From Rotaria sordida (Eukaryota > Rotifera > Eurotatoria > Philodinida > Philodinidae), in the NCBI GenBank assembly GCA_905250125.1, contig CAJNOL010000142.1, positions 166,643-230,642 of the forward strand: a stretch of 64,000 nucleotides of DNA, written 5' to 3'. The notes below the pieces were generated by a model that searched no databases, was not told the origin of the DNA, and saw nothing but the letters and a program-made list of their open reading frames with translations. The translations under genes were made by a program, and so were the position numbers. This document shows, in pieces, positions 38,201 to 50,500 of this stretch (positions are counted from its first letter, which is position 1; the number at the start of each line of letters is the position of its first letter).

Positions 38201-38728
38201 ATGAATGAATGAAATGTATTCCAAAAGGAAAGAAAAGAAAAAAAAAGGACACGAGTACTCACATACGAACAGCGACATCAAGACAAAGAGAGAGAGCAAG
38301 TAGCGGTCAAGTTGAATTGATGCCAAGAATAATTATAAGAAAAGAAAAGGTATAACTTTTCTGTTGCCAGACGACACATACATGCGAAAGCTTGACCTTA
38401 TGGCAACACAGGAAGGAAAGAAACGAAAAGTGAATTGTACACGAAAGAGAGAGAGAGAGAGAGACGACGACTTCTCTCTCGCTCTTTCTAATGTTCAATA
38501 TCATATTAAATGAACAGAGAACGAGAAAAAAAAGGAAAGAGAACATAATTATAGATTGTTTCTCTCGCCATTGACAAACATAAATATAGAGTAGTGACCC
38601 TTAATCATTCATTCTATCAAAAACACGATTGCTTATCGGACACTTTTCCTTTTTCCTTATTATTCACGTACAAACGACATATTGACATATAACACCATCT
38701 ATACGTGAGGCCGCTATATATCACGGAT
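35204..38728. other. Intergenic, no supported gene
   Basis: AT-rich with poly(A/T), a CATA repeat near 35542-35556, and a GA microsatellite at about 38447-38463 near the next gene. The frames present lack splice support and recognisable domains. Confidence 0.5.
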
Positions 38729-39206
38729 ATGGCTAATACAATCATACTTCCATATACTTTTATTACAAATCCTCATATATCTAAACGATATCATTTACGT
38801 CGTTCTACAACAATAAATACAAAACAAAAAGTTCATTCAACATCTTCGGATATTGTACATAATTTACCTGATGTTGTTAATGATTGTCATAATCGATGTA
38901 ATGATATAATCAAGTCCAATAATGAAATGAAATTAATATGTAAAGAAATTGCACATTCACTTCGTCTTGTTGCTGATCAAGTTGATAAAAAATATTGTCA
39001 AGTAAGTGTAAAATATTTTTCTTTTAATTATTTTTTAATTTTTTTGTTTGTTTATTTAGGATGATAATTTCAATCGAGATCTTTATTGTTTATCAATACG
39101 TCTTGTATTTCATACAACACATATTCGTACAATACTTTATACATTATGGACACGAACATTTTTACCATTTATTCTATTAATTTGCAAGACAAAAAGATTT
39201 TTTTAA
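38729..39206 (+). CDS. Candidate BH3-only apoptosis regulator with hydrophobic tail
   Basis: Two exons (38729-39001, 39060-39206) with a GTAAGT donor and TTTAG acceptor encode 139 residues. Residues 74-85 read IAHSLRLVADQV, which fits the BH3 consensus at every defined place: hydrophobic, three residues, Leu, two residues, hydrophobic, Gly/Ala, Asp, residue, hydrophobic. It resembles the BIM-type BH3 (IAQELRRIGDEF). A helical segment precedes it. The C-terminus (about 115-133) is hydrophobic and ends in KTKRFF, fitting a tail anchor such as those on mitochondria-bound BH3-only proteins. It would bind the groove of Bcl-2 family members. There is no other recognisable domain. The gene structure is good; the BH3 assignment is inference from one motif. 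Confidence 0.6.
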
Positions 39207-39536
39207 AAATAATTATTCATATATTATGATTTTAGTCATTTGTGTTTTGTTGTTTTTATATATATAAACAAAAAAAAATATATCGCTATAATTTCAATGG
39301 TTGCTATCTTTTTTTTTTTTTTTATTGTTTGAAGAACAGTGTGTCTTGTATGTTTGTATTCGTTTAAGTAAAAAAAAAAGAAAAGAAAGAAACATCTCAC
39401 AAGAATTGATCATAAAATGATTATTGAATAAAATATGCAATTCTCATAATGAGATAATAAGATTTGATTGATTTATATATTTTGTCAAAAACATACAAGA
39501 AGTCATTTGGATAAATTTATGTTTGATTTCATATTA
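39207..39536. other. Short spacer between convergent genes
   Basis: 330 bp, poly(T) and poly(A) rich, holding both 3' UTRs. Confidence 0.5.
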
Positions 39537-41389
39537 TTACAAGAGCAAATAACCACATAATACACTAACACCAAAAACAGCTAATTGAAGAATTCGTTTT
39601 AGTTTAAGTCTTTTTCTCTGATAATTATTATTTGTTTTATGATTAGATATTAAATTGTTTGATAAAATGTATGATATTAGTTTTTGTTTAAGTTCAGTTA
39701 ATGAAATTGATTGTAAATGATGATTTTCATTTACTATTGTATTTGTTGTATATTGTTTTGTTGTCAATTGAATATTAATATTAACTGCATGTAATATAAT
39801 AGGACGATTAGATAATTTTAATGAAACATGTGGAATCATAATAGAAGGATAAAAATGATGTGGTGAAATTTTTTCTAATGAACTTATTGATGAATAATTT
39901 GAAATTGATGATTCAATAGTTTTTGTTTGAATATTTTTTAATTGATCTTCAAAAGCATTAAAAATAATATCAACAATTGGTTGAATCATTTTAACAGCAG
40001 TTTCCATTGAATTTGAATTAGTTATTAACATATCATTATTCATAGATAATGATAATGATTCTTGTTGATCTAATTGTTGATTGATATCAATAGTAGAATC
40101 ATCATCGATAAATATTGGAGAATTTAACGAATGATGATTTGTAATGATAGAATCATCAATAGATAATCGTGATCGTTTTGTTGGACTTTGATAGTCTGGA
40201 AATATTGTAAAAAAAAAAAACAAAACAAAAACTATGATTTTAAACTTTCAACAATGTTATTCCTATTAAAAAGTCTGAAATACATTCAGTCGTTTGCAAC
40301 ACCAGCAAGAGTTTTGATGTCCTTGACGTAATGTTGTAGGATGTCGAAATCTTTAACTAATGAGTGAAAAACATAAATCAATGCTCTATTTGAGTATGAA
40401 ATCAAAATAAGAGAAAAAGTCGTGCATCACGACTCTCGAGATCCTTTGAAAAATCAAACTCAGATCTTAACATGCTTTGAAATTCTCTAAAATGATGACA
40501 TTCTAGAAAAGCTCAAAGCATGTTAAGATCTGGACTTGCTTGTTCAGAAGATCTCTGAAGACTGGGAACTCGACTTATATCCTCTTTGATTTCATATTCG
40601 GATAGAGCATGAAAAATTTTGTTTTTTGCATGGTTGTGGTTGTAAATGTAATTTTGTACGAGACTGAAAGTGTTTTAGATTTTCTAATAGGAGTGATATG
40701 TGTGACGAAAAAAACTTTATTTCGACGATCCTAGGATTCTCACAGGTGAAAAATGAAAGTAGTTTTTTGGGTTTAATGCTAATTTCGAAATGTAGTTAAT
40801 ATCTTGAGTATAAAAAATGATCTTATTTTCACACTTATTCTTTGATTGTATGAAATAAAAATTTACGTGTTAATTGTAGATTATTATTGATAGATGATTG
40901 ATTAATATTTATATGTTTTTCATAATTCGGATCGGGTAACATATCGAATGTTTTAATTTGTGAAAGTTGACTTGAAAGATTTTCACATGATAATGTACTA
41001 TGTTGTCTTTTTTTATTTTGTATATTTAATGTTGTTACATGATTATTGTTTAAATCACCTATTGTTTGAATAGAAGTATATGATATTGATGGACAATAGA
41101 AAGCACTTTCAGTTGTTAAACTTTCTGAAAGTACTGTATGTGATAAAATATTCGAACGATTATTAGTAATATTGATTGGATAAGTATAAATAGTCGATTT
41201 ATAAGGAGGTCTAACATCATTATTCATAATTAAAGATGTAACAGATGTATGATTAGATTTTAATCGAGTTAATGTTCGGTTCCATGAACGAAGACGCTTT
41301 TGATAAAGATTATTAGTGTTATTTTCGTTGATATAATTTGTTTTAGAAGATAAAGAAATCTGATCTTTGTTGTTTGGTCTTCGTCTCAT
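39537..41389 (-). CDS. Unknown tail-anchored, Asn/Ser-rich protein
   Basis: Two exons (41389-40867, 40195-39537) split by a 671-bp intron encode 393 residues. The N-terminal two thirds are polar, Asn/Ser/Thr-rich and look disordered, with one PPYK motif and a basic SPTKRSR site that could be a nuclear signal or CDK site. The C-terminal third is more structured, with a helical segment around METAVKMIQPIVDIIFNAFE, and ends with a basic RKRLKLKR patch followed by a 15-20 residue hydrophobic tail (LAVFGVSVLCGYLLL), a typical tail anchor. No family is recognised. It is convergent with the BH3 candidate. The intron contains a foldback element. Confidence 0.6.
40375..40613. repeat. Foldback (MITE-like) element with perfect 20-bp inner stem
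   Basis: Inside the intron, 40461-40480 (CAGATCTTAACATGCTTTGA) is the exact reverse complement of 40513-40532, with a 32-bp loop. Further out, 40375-40445 (containing ATGCTCTATTTGAGTATGAA) matches the reverse complement of about 40550-40613 imperfectly, so the whole unit is a palindrome of about 240 bp. It has no coding capacity. Confidence 0.8.
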
Positions 41390-41822
41390 TTAGTAAGTTT
41401 TTTTTTTCTTTTTGTTTAAAGTTTAGATCAAGATTTAAATGGAGAAAAAATAATTATCAAAATATAATTAATATGGCGGGTATTGAAAATTATTTTTTTG
41501 TTTCAATAAATAAGAAATGTTTGAACTTTTCGTAAAGTTTTATTTATATGATCAATCAAAGAAAATAAAAAAAAATATCAATCATAAATGAACTCGATAG
41601 AAAAAATTGCTGTTGTCACAGATTGCCCACAAAACTAGTCTCTGATTAGTTTTTCTCAAACTCGACCCATTCTTAATTAGGTCCTTATTTGTCAACTAAC
41701 TAAGATAAATTTGGTTTCGACAATACCATTTAATACAGAGCTTATTTAGACTTTTCACAGTATATCGAAAGCCCAATCAGTTCAGCATCTTTTCGTTTCG
41801 TTTCATAGTCGTAAAACAAATC
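41390..41822. other. Intergenic
   Basis: No supported exon. The AT-rich first part presumably contains the 5' region of the minus-strand gene ending its span at 41389. Confidence 0.45.
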
Positions 41823-42450
41823 ATGGCAATAAGAATAGCGAATATACCGATTAGCAATTCTTACCTGAAGGTACTTCTTATGTTGATATTACTGATATAT
41901 GATAGGAAACACTTGATAATATAATTAAACAATTTAAGAAAAAGAAGAATGCAATCGTAATGCAAGGAGATGTATCCAAATTTAAAGATCTTGATAAAAT
42001 CAAATACGATCAAATTACCAAATAGAACAACTATTTTGATATATATTCCTTTTGCAAATCCTGATGCTAAATGATACACAATTAAGTTCAATCACTCAGA
42101 AACATCTTAATATCAGTTGTACAGGTATTCTGTGTATTGTACCAAAAAAATCGTTATCTATCTTGAAAAATAGTAATTCAATTATTTTCATTGGGTCTGC
42201 CGCTAGAAAACTGGAAATTCGGATCCACAAAAAACGTGGACCTGCAGCTCCCTATATATCGCCTTGATAAACAGTTGAACAAATATATGAGTATTTATTG
42301 TGTGCAACTAAAATGGTTTCTTTATTCATTTGCAAGTTGTTAGACTATTGATAGTAAAATCGCTGGGTTGAACATGGCTTTGGAAAACATAAGAAACAGG
42401 TGTATCTCGTCTTACGGTAAATACCTGAATGGATTGATTCGATGCATCTG
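41823..42450 (+). pseudogene. Decayed short-chain dehydrogenase/reductase (SDR)
   Basis: Reading across frames on the plus strand gives SDR landmarks in order: AIVMQGDVSKFKDLDKI (strand and helix before the NAG region), FDIYI-PFANPDA in place of the NAG motif, SSITQKHLN...CTGIL...ALS-like KKSLSILKN, then SIIFIGSAA, and later YLLCATK, which corresponds to the catalytic YxxxK with an extra or altered residue. Several stops and frameshifts interrupt it, and a stretch around 42205-42275 has been inserted or scrambled. No intact start or Rossmann GxxxGxG is seen. It is a dead, intronless-looking copy of an NAD(P)-dependent oxidoreductase. Confidence 0.7.
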
Positions 42451-42976
42451 ATAAAAAAAATAGCAAAAAACAGTTGTTTTTGCTTGTTTCTGATGATAGC
42501 AGTTATATGACTGTGATTCGACTGTTCGTCGATGAAAATGTCGGACTGATCTGATTAGCTGTATATATATATATATATATTACACTGATACAATCTTAAT
42601 GAATTGTAATTGTATAATTAAATTATTTTCTGAATTTATTCATAGTTTATAACACTTCGCGTAATTAAAATAAATTAACGTATAAAAAGAAAGAGGATTA
42701 ACATACGAGTTATTTCCTAAGTAATACAAGATATGATAAGCAAATTCGATAGCAGTATAACAACTATGATGAACAAAATTTAAATGATAAAATCTGTTTT
42801 ACAATAGATAAATATTAGATATGTCACATACGGTTCTGGAAGTACATAGTAATCTTCGTCTTTTAAAAACGCTTTTTTTTTTGTTAAATGCGATGATTTT
42901 ATTTGTAGAAAAAAAAATGTGACTACAAAATTTTCTTACTGAATATAAGTACACATCCAATAAAAAAAAGAACTAT
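42451..42976. other. Intergenic
   Basis: AT-rich; TA microsatellite at 42563-42580. No exon. Confidence 0.5.
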
Positions 42977-44051
42977 TTAATCTCGAACCATACTTCGTTC
43001 AATACCTTCACTCTGCCAATTACGTGCATTTTCAAAGCCATTTTTAAAATATTGATAATCTTCTATAGTTTGTTGAATTTCTAGAAGAATAATAATAAAA
43101 TAAAAAAATAATTTTTTTTTCAAAATTAAATAATTTTATTTACCTTCTTGTGTATTCATTACAAATGGACCACGTTGAACAACAGGTTCATTAAGTGGTT
43201 GTCCAGCAATAAGAGCAAATCGACAATCATCTTTATCACTTGTATTACGAAAATCTAAACCATTACCATCTTGTGATAAAATAAGTACATGATGTGCATC
43301 AGCAATTGTTTTTTTTGAACCAAATTCACCTTGTCCACTAAGAATATAAACAAAAGCATTCCATCCTTGTGGTATTGATTGAGTAAATATAGATGATTTT
43401 GGTTTAAGTGTAAAATCAAGATACATTGTTGGTGTACGTGTATATACAGGTGATTTAGTTGACATTGATTCACCAGCACTAAAAAAAGTTTAATTATTCA
43501 AAACATTTTTTATTGTATTAAAATACATACATGATTTTTACATGTACTAAATCATCAGATGTTGCTGCACGAGGAATATCTTTATCAAGTAATTCTTGAT
43601 AATTAGGTTCGATCATTTTATATTTTTTACTTAGATTAACCCATAATTGAAGACCATGACCTTCACCAGAATTTTTTTCTGGCATTTCACAATGAACAAT
43701 ACCACGACCAGCAGTCATCCATTGAAGATCACCTGGATTTATAACACCTCGTCGTCCAGTAAAATCTTCATGTTCTGTTGCACCTGTTAACATATATGTT
43801 ACAGTTTCAAAACCACGATGTGGATGATCAGGAAAACCAGCTGGTGCTGAAACTCGAAATTCATCGAGCATTAAAAATGGATCAAAATTTCGTACCTATT
43901 AATTATTGATATTAATTATTGACTTTTGAAAATTTAAAAAATTCAAAATTAATTTACATACTTGTGAAGTTCCAATTGATCGTCGTACTCGTGCACCAAC
44001 ACCTTCACTTTGTTCAATACTAAGAATTTTTTTTTCAACGTAACGTGTCAT
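42977..44051 (-). CDS. PIR: Pirin
   Basis: Four exons (44051-43962, 43895-43531, 43478-43144, 43080-42977) encode 297 residues, close to human pirin (290). It is a bicupin nuclear protein that binds iron and acts as an NF-kB/Bcl-3 co-regulator and, in some species, as a quercetin dioxygenase. The metal-binding motifs of the N-terminal cupin are intact: HPHRGFETVTYML and GDLQWMTAGRGIVHCE, supplying the three His and one Glu ligands. The start MTRYVEKKI and the C-terminal RNWQSEGIERS fit the family over the full length. All introns are 50-66 bp. Confidence 0.95.
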
Positions 44052-45819
44052 TATTTGATATTGTTTGATAAACGTAGAAAATCGAATCGTATTTATACAG
44101 AATATTTGTTTAATCATACAATTATATTCATGATTGTATCTATATGACGATGCATAATATTTTCACTTAAACTTCATAGCTGACAGAGCAAAAAAACTTT
44201 TGACTCATACATAAATCAATAAGTGCTTGAATCAATAGAGGACTCTCCTATCTTGGAGTCAACAAAAAAATAATATAGTCAATTCTATGAAACATTGAAA
44301 TATGCAGTGAATAGAGATAGTCATTAGAAATAATGAATAATATGTATTTGCTAGTGCCCATGCCTACCATTCTAATCGTTGAAAAAAAGCGTTTTAAATA
44401 ATCCATGGAACGCAACGTACACATACTTGAATGCTGTCTATCACGATAAGACATGTCCGCCTTTTTTCATAATTCATATTTTCTTCTTCATGTATTCAAT
44501 TACTTCATCATTATCATCATATATAGATGAGTTTTTATTAATAACGAATTCTTTTAGTAAATCAATATCATTTTCCATTTCTGTGACCTAAATTCTCAAG
44601 TACAATAAATTGCTCAATTATGATTGAACTGATTTTTCACTTTTATATAAATTAACAGTTTGGAATTGAGAATGATAAATAAAATCATTAAGAAATATTC
44701 AGTACAGATCGTCAAAAATTATCTAATGTGAAAGTAATATTTTCTATCTTTTTTTTTATCTGTGAAGATCTGCGATAAACATATTTATTTATTGATTGGC
44801 ACTTCTTACGTTTTTAAATTTAGTTCTATAAAAGTGAAAATAACGATACTTCTGTTGAAGAATATTTTGTTTAATCAGTTTTCCTGAAATGAATTTTTGA
44901 TTATTTGATCATCATACTTCGCTTTTTGCTACAAGATATTATAGATTGTATCATGTAACAGATCACCGAACTAAATTTATATATTTCTTCTTTGCATTCT
45001 TAATATAATGTATAGTTTCTTTTGACAAAGGATCATCAGTTAATAAGCTAATAGAGCATCTACGAGTAAGTACACTTGTTTTTGTTTTGGTCATGTCATG
45101 TGATAGCCAACATTCAATTATTAAAATCAATGTATTATAACTACGTAAATAAAATCAATCAAAACCCTATTGGTAAGCACTCAAACAAGGAAAATATAAG
45201 AAATACGCGTCACAGTGATATAAAAAAAAAGACAAGTATCATATTGATTTATAAAATGATTAATCATTTCTCTTTGTTATTAACTATCATCCTTTAAAAT
45301 AATGTTTATTATATAAAGTCATGGCTTTGGTCTTAATAATATATAATAGTTTTTTTCTTGCATACATATAATATAATAGTGTAAGAAAAACATTCAAAAG
45401 ATGGCGTTAGATGCCATTATACTCTTTTGATATGCATATAAATATTACAAAAAAGTTTTTAAATATTTTTTTATTAATTAAAAAATATTATCTATAATAT
45501 TTTTAAAAATAATTTTTCTAAATTCATTCTTATTGGTTCCATATGTGGCATACGACCTCAACAAAGATCAAAGCATAATGTTAGTCAGTCAGTCGATATA
45601 TATATATATATATATATATAATCATTCATTCTTTCTTTTGACGGAAAAGTTAGGGTGCTTTTTTTTTATTATATATTCGTCGTCTATATTTTTCTCCCTC
45701 TTATATTCTTACTATTCAATCATACAAATATACAAAAAAAAAAAACCTTGACAACAATAACATTCAGAGAATTCTTTTCTATTTACAAGATTATTATACA
45801 TTATTATTGACCAATAAAA
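44052..45819. other. Intergenic between divergent pirin and export-adaptor-like genes
   Basis: No supported exon. TA repeats at 45597-45620; poly(A) run just upstream of the next gene. Confidence 0.5.
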
Positions 45820-47125
45820 ATGGCTGATGCTAAAATTGATATGACCTTAGGTAAGATTAACAAAAACAAAAAACACATGTCATATATATATATGTTTTGT
45901 ATGAATTATTCTTTTAGACGATATTATAAAAAAAAGTCGTAATGGACCAGGAGGAAATCGTCGTGGTCGTGGTCGTGGAGGAAATATAAATCAACGTCGT
46001 GGTGGTGGTCGTATTAGTAAAAATAATACTAATAATAATCGTGGCCGTGGTAATTTTCGACGTGGTGGTGGTGGTCGTAATTCATTTAATCAACGAAATA
46101 ATAATCGTTCGAACAAGTATGAATACAAAAAAAAAAATCTTTCACACTAAAAAAAATTTATTTTTGTTTTTAGTTTTCGTCAACAACGTGGTAGAGGAAA
46201 TACAATTCCAGGTTTTAATCGTCGAAATATAGGTGGTGATAAACCTACTGCAACGGTAAATCATTTAATCAACAACTACTATACTTTAGCTGCCGTCTAA
46301 CATCCGATCCTTTCTTTTAATTGAAAATACATACATATATATATATAACCGAGTTGATTCAACAAATATCTATATATTTCATTTACAATAATGTATATAT
46401 ATATATATATATATATACTTGCCACGTTTCCCTGGGTACGAGTGGTACTATAATATGATGATGATAAGTAGAAAATCTATGGATAGAGGACGGCAGCATT
46501 GAACTTCGTCTTGATTGGTTTCTCGTTCGTTCCATTCAGTACAATCCATTGAGTCGTGATGACAATCCAGCAACATCGAAACAACAACAACAACAAAATC
46601 ACCCAACTCTACGAAAACAACAAGGTCAATATACAATCAATGATTTGTTTCTTTTTTAATGAAATTAATATTAAAATAGGTAGTATATTCAATAAGATTC
46701 ATACAAATCCAAATGTTAGTGCACTTCGACGACGTATGGTTGCTGCACAACGTGCATTAAATCGTGCAACGAAAACACTTGCAACATTACCAAGAATAAA
46801 ACAACAACGACAAAGATTTCTTCAACAACCACCAAAATTTGTAAAAATTTCATTACAATAAAAAAAATAAAAAAAAAAGTAATAATAAATATTTGTTTCA
46901 TTTAGAGAAATATTATAACACGAGCTAAAGTTGGTGGTATTCCTGTACGAAAAAGGTAGATTAAACAAAAATAAAAAACTTTTCATTGAAAAAAATATTT
47001 TTGTTTTGTAGATTAACTAATGCCCGAAAAGTAAGTATTCGGTAAAAAAAGAAAATTTATTAATTTAAAATAAATTCATTTTGTAGCCAATTGGTCGTGG
47101 TGGTGCACGTCGTATGTTTGTTTAA
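45820..47125 (+). CDS. RGG-rich mRNA export adaptor-like protein with UAP56-binding motif
   Basis: Eight exons (45820-45850, 45918-46116, 46174-46255, 46540-46624, 46680-46840, 46906-46955, 47012-47030, 47087-47125) encode 221 residues. Residues 5-15 (KIDMTLDDIIK) match the UAP56/DDX39B-binding motif found at the N-terminus of ALYREF, UIF/FYTTD1 and related TREX adaptors. An Arg/Gly/Asn-rich RGG region (about 20-80) follows, then a Gln run, a basic helical part (LRRRMVAAQRALNRATK) and an RGG-like end. There is no RRM, so it is not a plain ALYREF; it is closer in layout to UIF or CHTOP. RGG boxes are PRMT1 substrates, and a PRMT1-like gene is in this window. An exon at 46540 was found only by phase matching. 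Confidence 0.78.
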
Positions 47126-47503
47126 AATAAAATTTTTCTGACAACATCATTGAAACATTCTCTTTTCTGTGTGTGTCTGTCTATCTGTTAATCTTGAACC
47201 TAAACAGTTGTTATGTATCACTTGTGTTTTGCTTTTGTTTTTTTTTTTTGTTTTTGTCATTTATATATTGTTAAAAGAACCCTGCCCCCCTCCGCACATT
47301 CAAGTAGCTTCTGCAAGAAAAAGAAAAACATGAATTTATCCTCGTATTTACTCTCTTTGTATATAAATAAAAGAAAAAAAAATAAAATAAAGAATTGAAG
47401 AATTTCTTTTGGAAAATAATCACAAGATGAATATCATCAAATCATTTTTTGTTTTCTATATTCAGATATAAATTTACAAAAAACAAAAAAAAAAAGAAAA
47501 GAA
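47126..47503. other. Spacer, 378 bp
   Basis: 3' UTR and promoter region between two same-strand genes; poly(T) and poly(A) runs only. Confidence 0.5.
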
Positions 47504-50500
47504 ATGTTTGATGATATTAATCTCGTACGTTTATTAAGTTCATCTAAACCGATTGATATAGCTAATAATCTAACTGATGAACAAATACGTTTAATATTGC
47601 CATCATTGATTTGGCTTGGTTTACAACAATGTCCAAAAAATCATCGTTTAACAATATCAGCACAACTTTTACAAATCATTTCACGTTTTCATGATATGGA
47701 TTCAATAATTGAATTATTTGAAATTGATTTTCATACATTAAATACAGAAATTAAACGTTTACAAAAAATTAAACAAAAAATTGTTGAAGGAGGACAACAA
47801 AATAGTAATGTTTTAATAAATCAAGAAATTATTACATTTGAACAAACAACAGCTAGAGATAGATGTAGAATTGTAGCACAAATTTTATTTGATAATTATG
47901 AAAAAGATCAACAATTAATAACAAGTAAGATTTTATTTCATTATTATAACGAATTTCACAAAGTAGCATTGATCATCTTATCACAAAATAATATATATAT
48001 ATTCTTGTTGCTATAGGCAGCGAAATGTGCTCAAATCTGATGGCAGGAGTTAAGTGTTTAAATCTACGAAGCATGAATCTAGGGTAGGCTTTCGTTTTTT
48101 TTTGAAGTCTTATGGCTTATCCATCTATGTCTTTCGCTAAGAACTCACAGAGATTCAAAAATATAATAAACTGATCAGAAAGAATGTAAATGCCTACAGC
48201 AGTGATGAATGAACTATCCCAAGATAATGAAAATCTTTGAATGTAAATAAATGAAAGTGGCAGTTTATGTCTTCTGTTGGACGTTATGTGTCTGTACTTC
48301 CAAAAATAGATATTCGTCCTTTCGAAAGAGAAACTTTGACTAATTGAAATAAGTAATAGATCGTCCTAAGGCATTTGTGATAGAAAAAAAAGACGTATGA
48401 GATATGTTTAAGTGTTGATAAAATGTAGTCATACGTATATATTTTGAAGAATTTAATTTTTAATCTGAGAAATGAAGGGAAATATTATGTACCTTTCTCA
48501 TAGCTTAATCAATTGAACATCGATCATAATGTGGAATGATAAATTTACATCAAGATAAGGCCCGAGATACTTAAAACACGTCTTTTGCAATATTCTAACA
48601 TTATCATAGTAGATATTCATTTTGGAACTTTACACTGTTCTATAATAAATAACAAATTCAGTTTTTATGCGGATTTAAAATATCTCTTATTCATTTTTGC
48701 AAAAATATGTTAAATTAACGGACTAACTTGTTAATTCATAATTTATTGTTATACATTGAAATCTTGAGAAATATTCTAAGAAAAAGATGAATTTATAATC
48801 AAAATGATAGAATAATAAATTTCGTTGAATATCATTAATATGAGAATAATAGTTTTATTGACACCAACGAGTGATACTTCCTGGCTGTGACTCTTCATTT
48901 TAAATTGACTCTATGAGAGTTTATAGAACTCGACGGTACTATTGCCGTTTGATTGGTCATGATGAATAATAAAAAAAGTCTGTTTCAATCTTTGCTTGTC
49001 AAGTTATGGAAGTTTTACTTGATTTGTTTACCTTAAACGTATGGAATTGCTGAGAATCTTAATGATTAAATTTTGAGATGAAATCTATTTCGTTCAAAGT
49101 TTGAGCTACGACAAATGAATCTTTATCAAAATATCAGATTGTCAAGAAAATGCCCTTCTTTTGAAAGCGTTTCTTTAAAATGTAAATATAATGCCGAGGG
49201 ATGCGTTTGTTCCGACTCAAGCTTCGGGAAATTTCTACTGACTATAAGACTTATCCATAAACGAAGTTGCAACTCAAAATTCGATGATCCAATTTCTCAG
49301 AAATCCTATGCTGATAGTGCAAAAATGTCCATAGCTCGACCAGTGAAGACCGAAATACTAAACCAAAACAATCTTTTTCATTGCTCACCATAATTAATAA
49401 AATGGCAATGATTTCTAGTGAAAAGCGATTTGACGATTGAATTTTCATTTTTCTTTTTTTTTTGTTTTTTTACAAAAGATCTTCTCGATGAACCAAATCA
49501 TGTTCGAATTGTTGGGGATGTTATCTGTGTACTTGTACTTCATTTATCTCATTCATTTAAATTTGATATACTCATATCTAATCTTCTATATTCAAAATAT
49601 GCATATGAATATTTAATACGTCTTATTCTTAATATTCCAACATTAAAATTAACTTTAATTGAACTTATTGTACGTTGTTCACATAATGATAATATACGTT
49701 ATCGTATACTTCATACATTTATTAAATTATATCCAATACATAAATTACGTCTTTTACGTTTATGTCATCAACGACAAACACTTTTACCATTAATTCTTGA
49801 TTTATTAGATAATTCAACAGTAAATATACTTCTACTTATACTTTCAAATTCTAAACAACGAATATGGTTTAAAAAATATCAAACATCCGAACTTGTACAT
49901 AATCTTATTAAAAAATTATTTGAACTCTATCAACAAAAACAATGTTCAATACATTCAATTTTTAAAATTACTGCGATTTTATATGTACATTGTAATGTTA
50001 AGTAAGAAAAATTTAACAAATATTGTAAAGATAGGTTTTAGGAAATTAAAAAAATAATACCTATTTTGTCATTATCTAAAAGAAGTTTTCTATGATCATA
50101 GACTGTATATAACATTTCGTTCTATTATATGAATTATTGCCTATTTCAAAACAAAAACAAGGCGGGTGGATATTTTTTGAATAACTTTTAATAGAAGCAA
50201 GATAGAGAACTACGATTTTCACTGTTGAAAAGAGGAGATGGAGATACATCGAACTGTATGTTACAGAATAATCTGACCTAGTTTTTTCAAAGGCTAAAAT
50301 CGACACACTCTGTAAGGTGACTAAGGTCAGTTTTCAACAATCCGGTGCGCATTCAAACCACTAAATGAAGATTTAGAAAACTGTGCAAGGCTCAGACTTT
50401 TAGATTTACTCGTTCAGGAATTATAGAAATTTTATTCGGAACTCCTAGTCGATTTTTCTATTAATTTTTGTGAAAAAAGAAAATCGCTTTTTTTTGCGTT

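Noticed and set aside
43255-43479. Overlapping frame antisense-phase to pirin exon 3
   Set aside because: Shadow of the real pirin frame.
49115-49393. 92-codon frame in INTS2 intron 1
   Set aside because: No recognisable domain or splice sites; INTS2 reads through without it.
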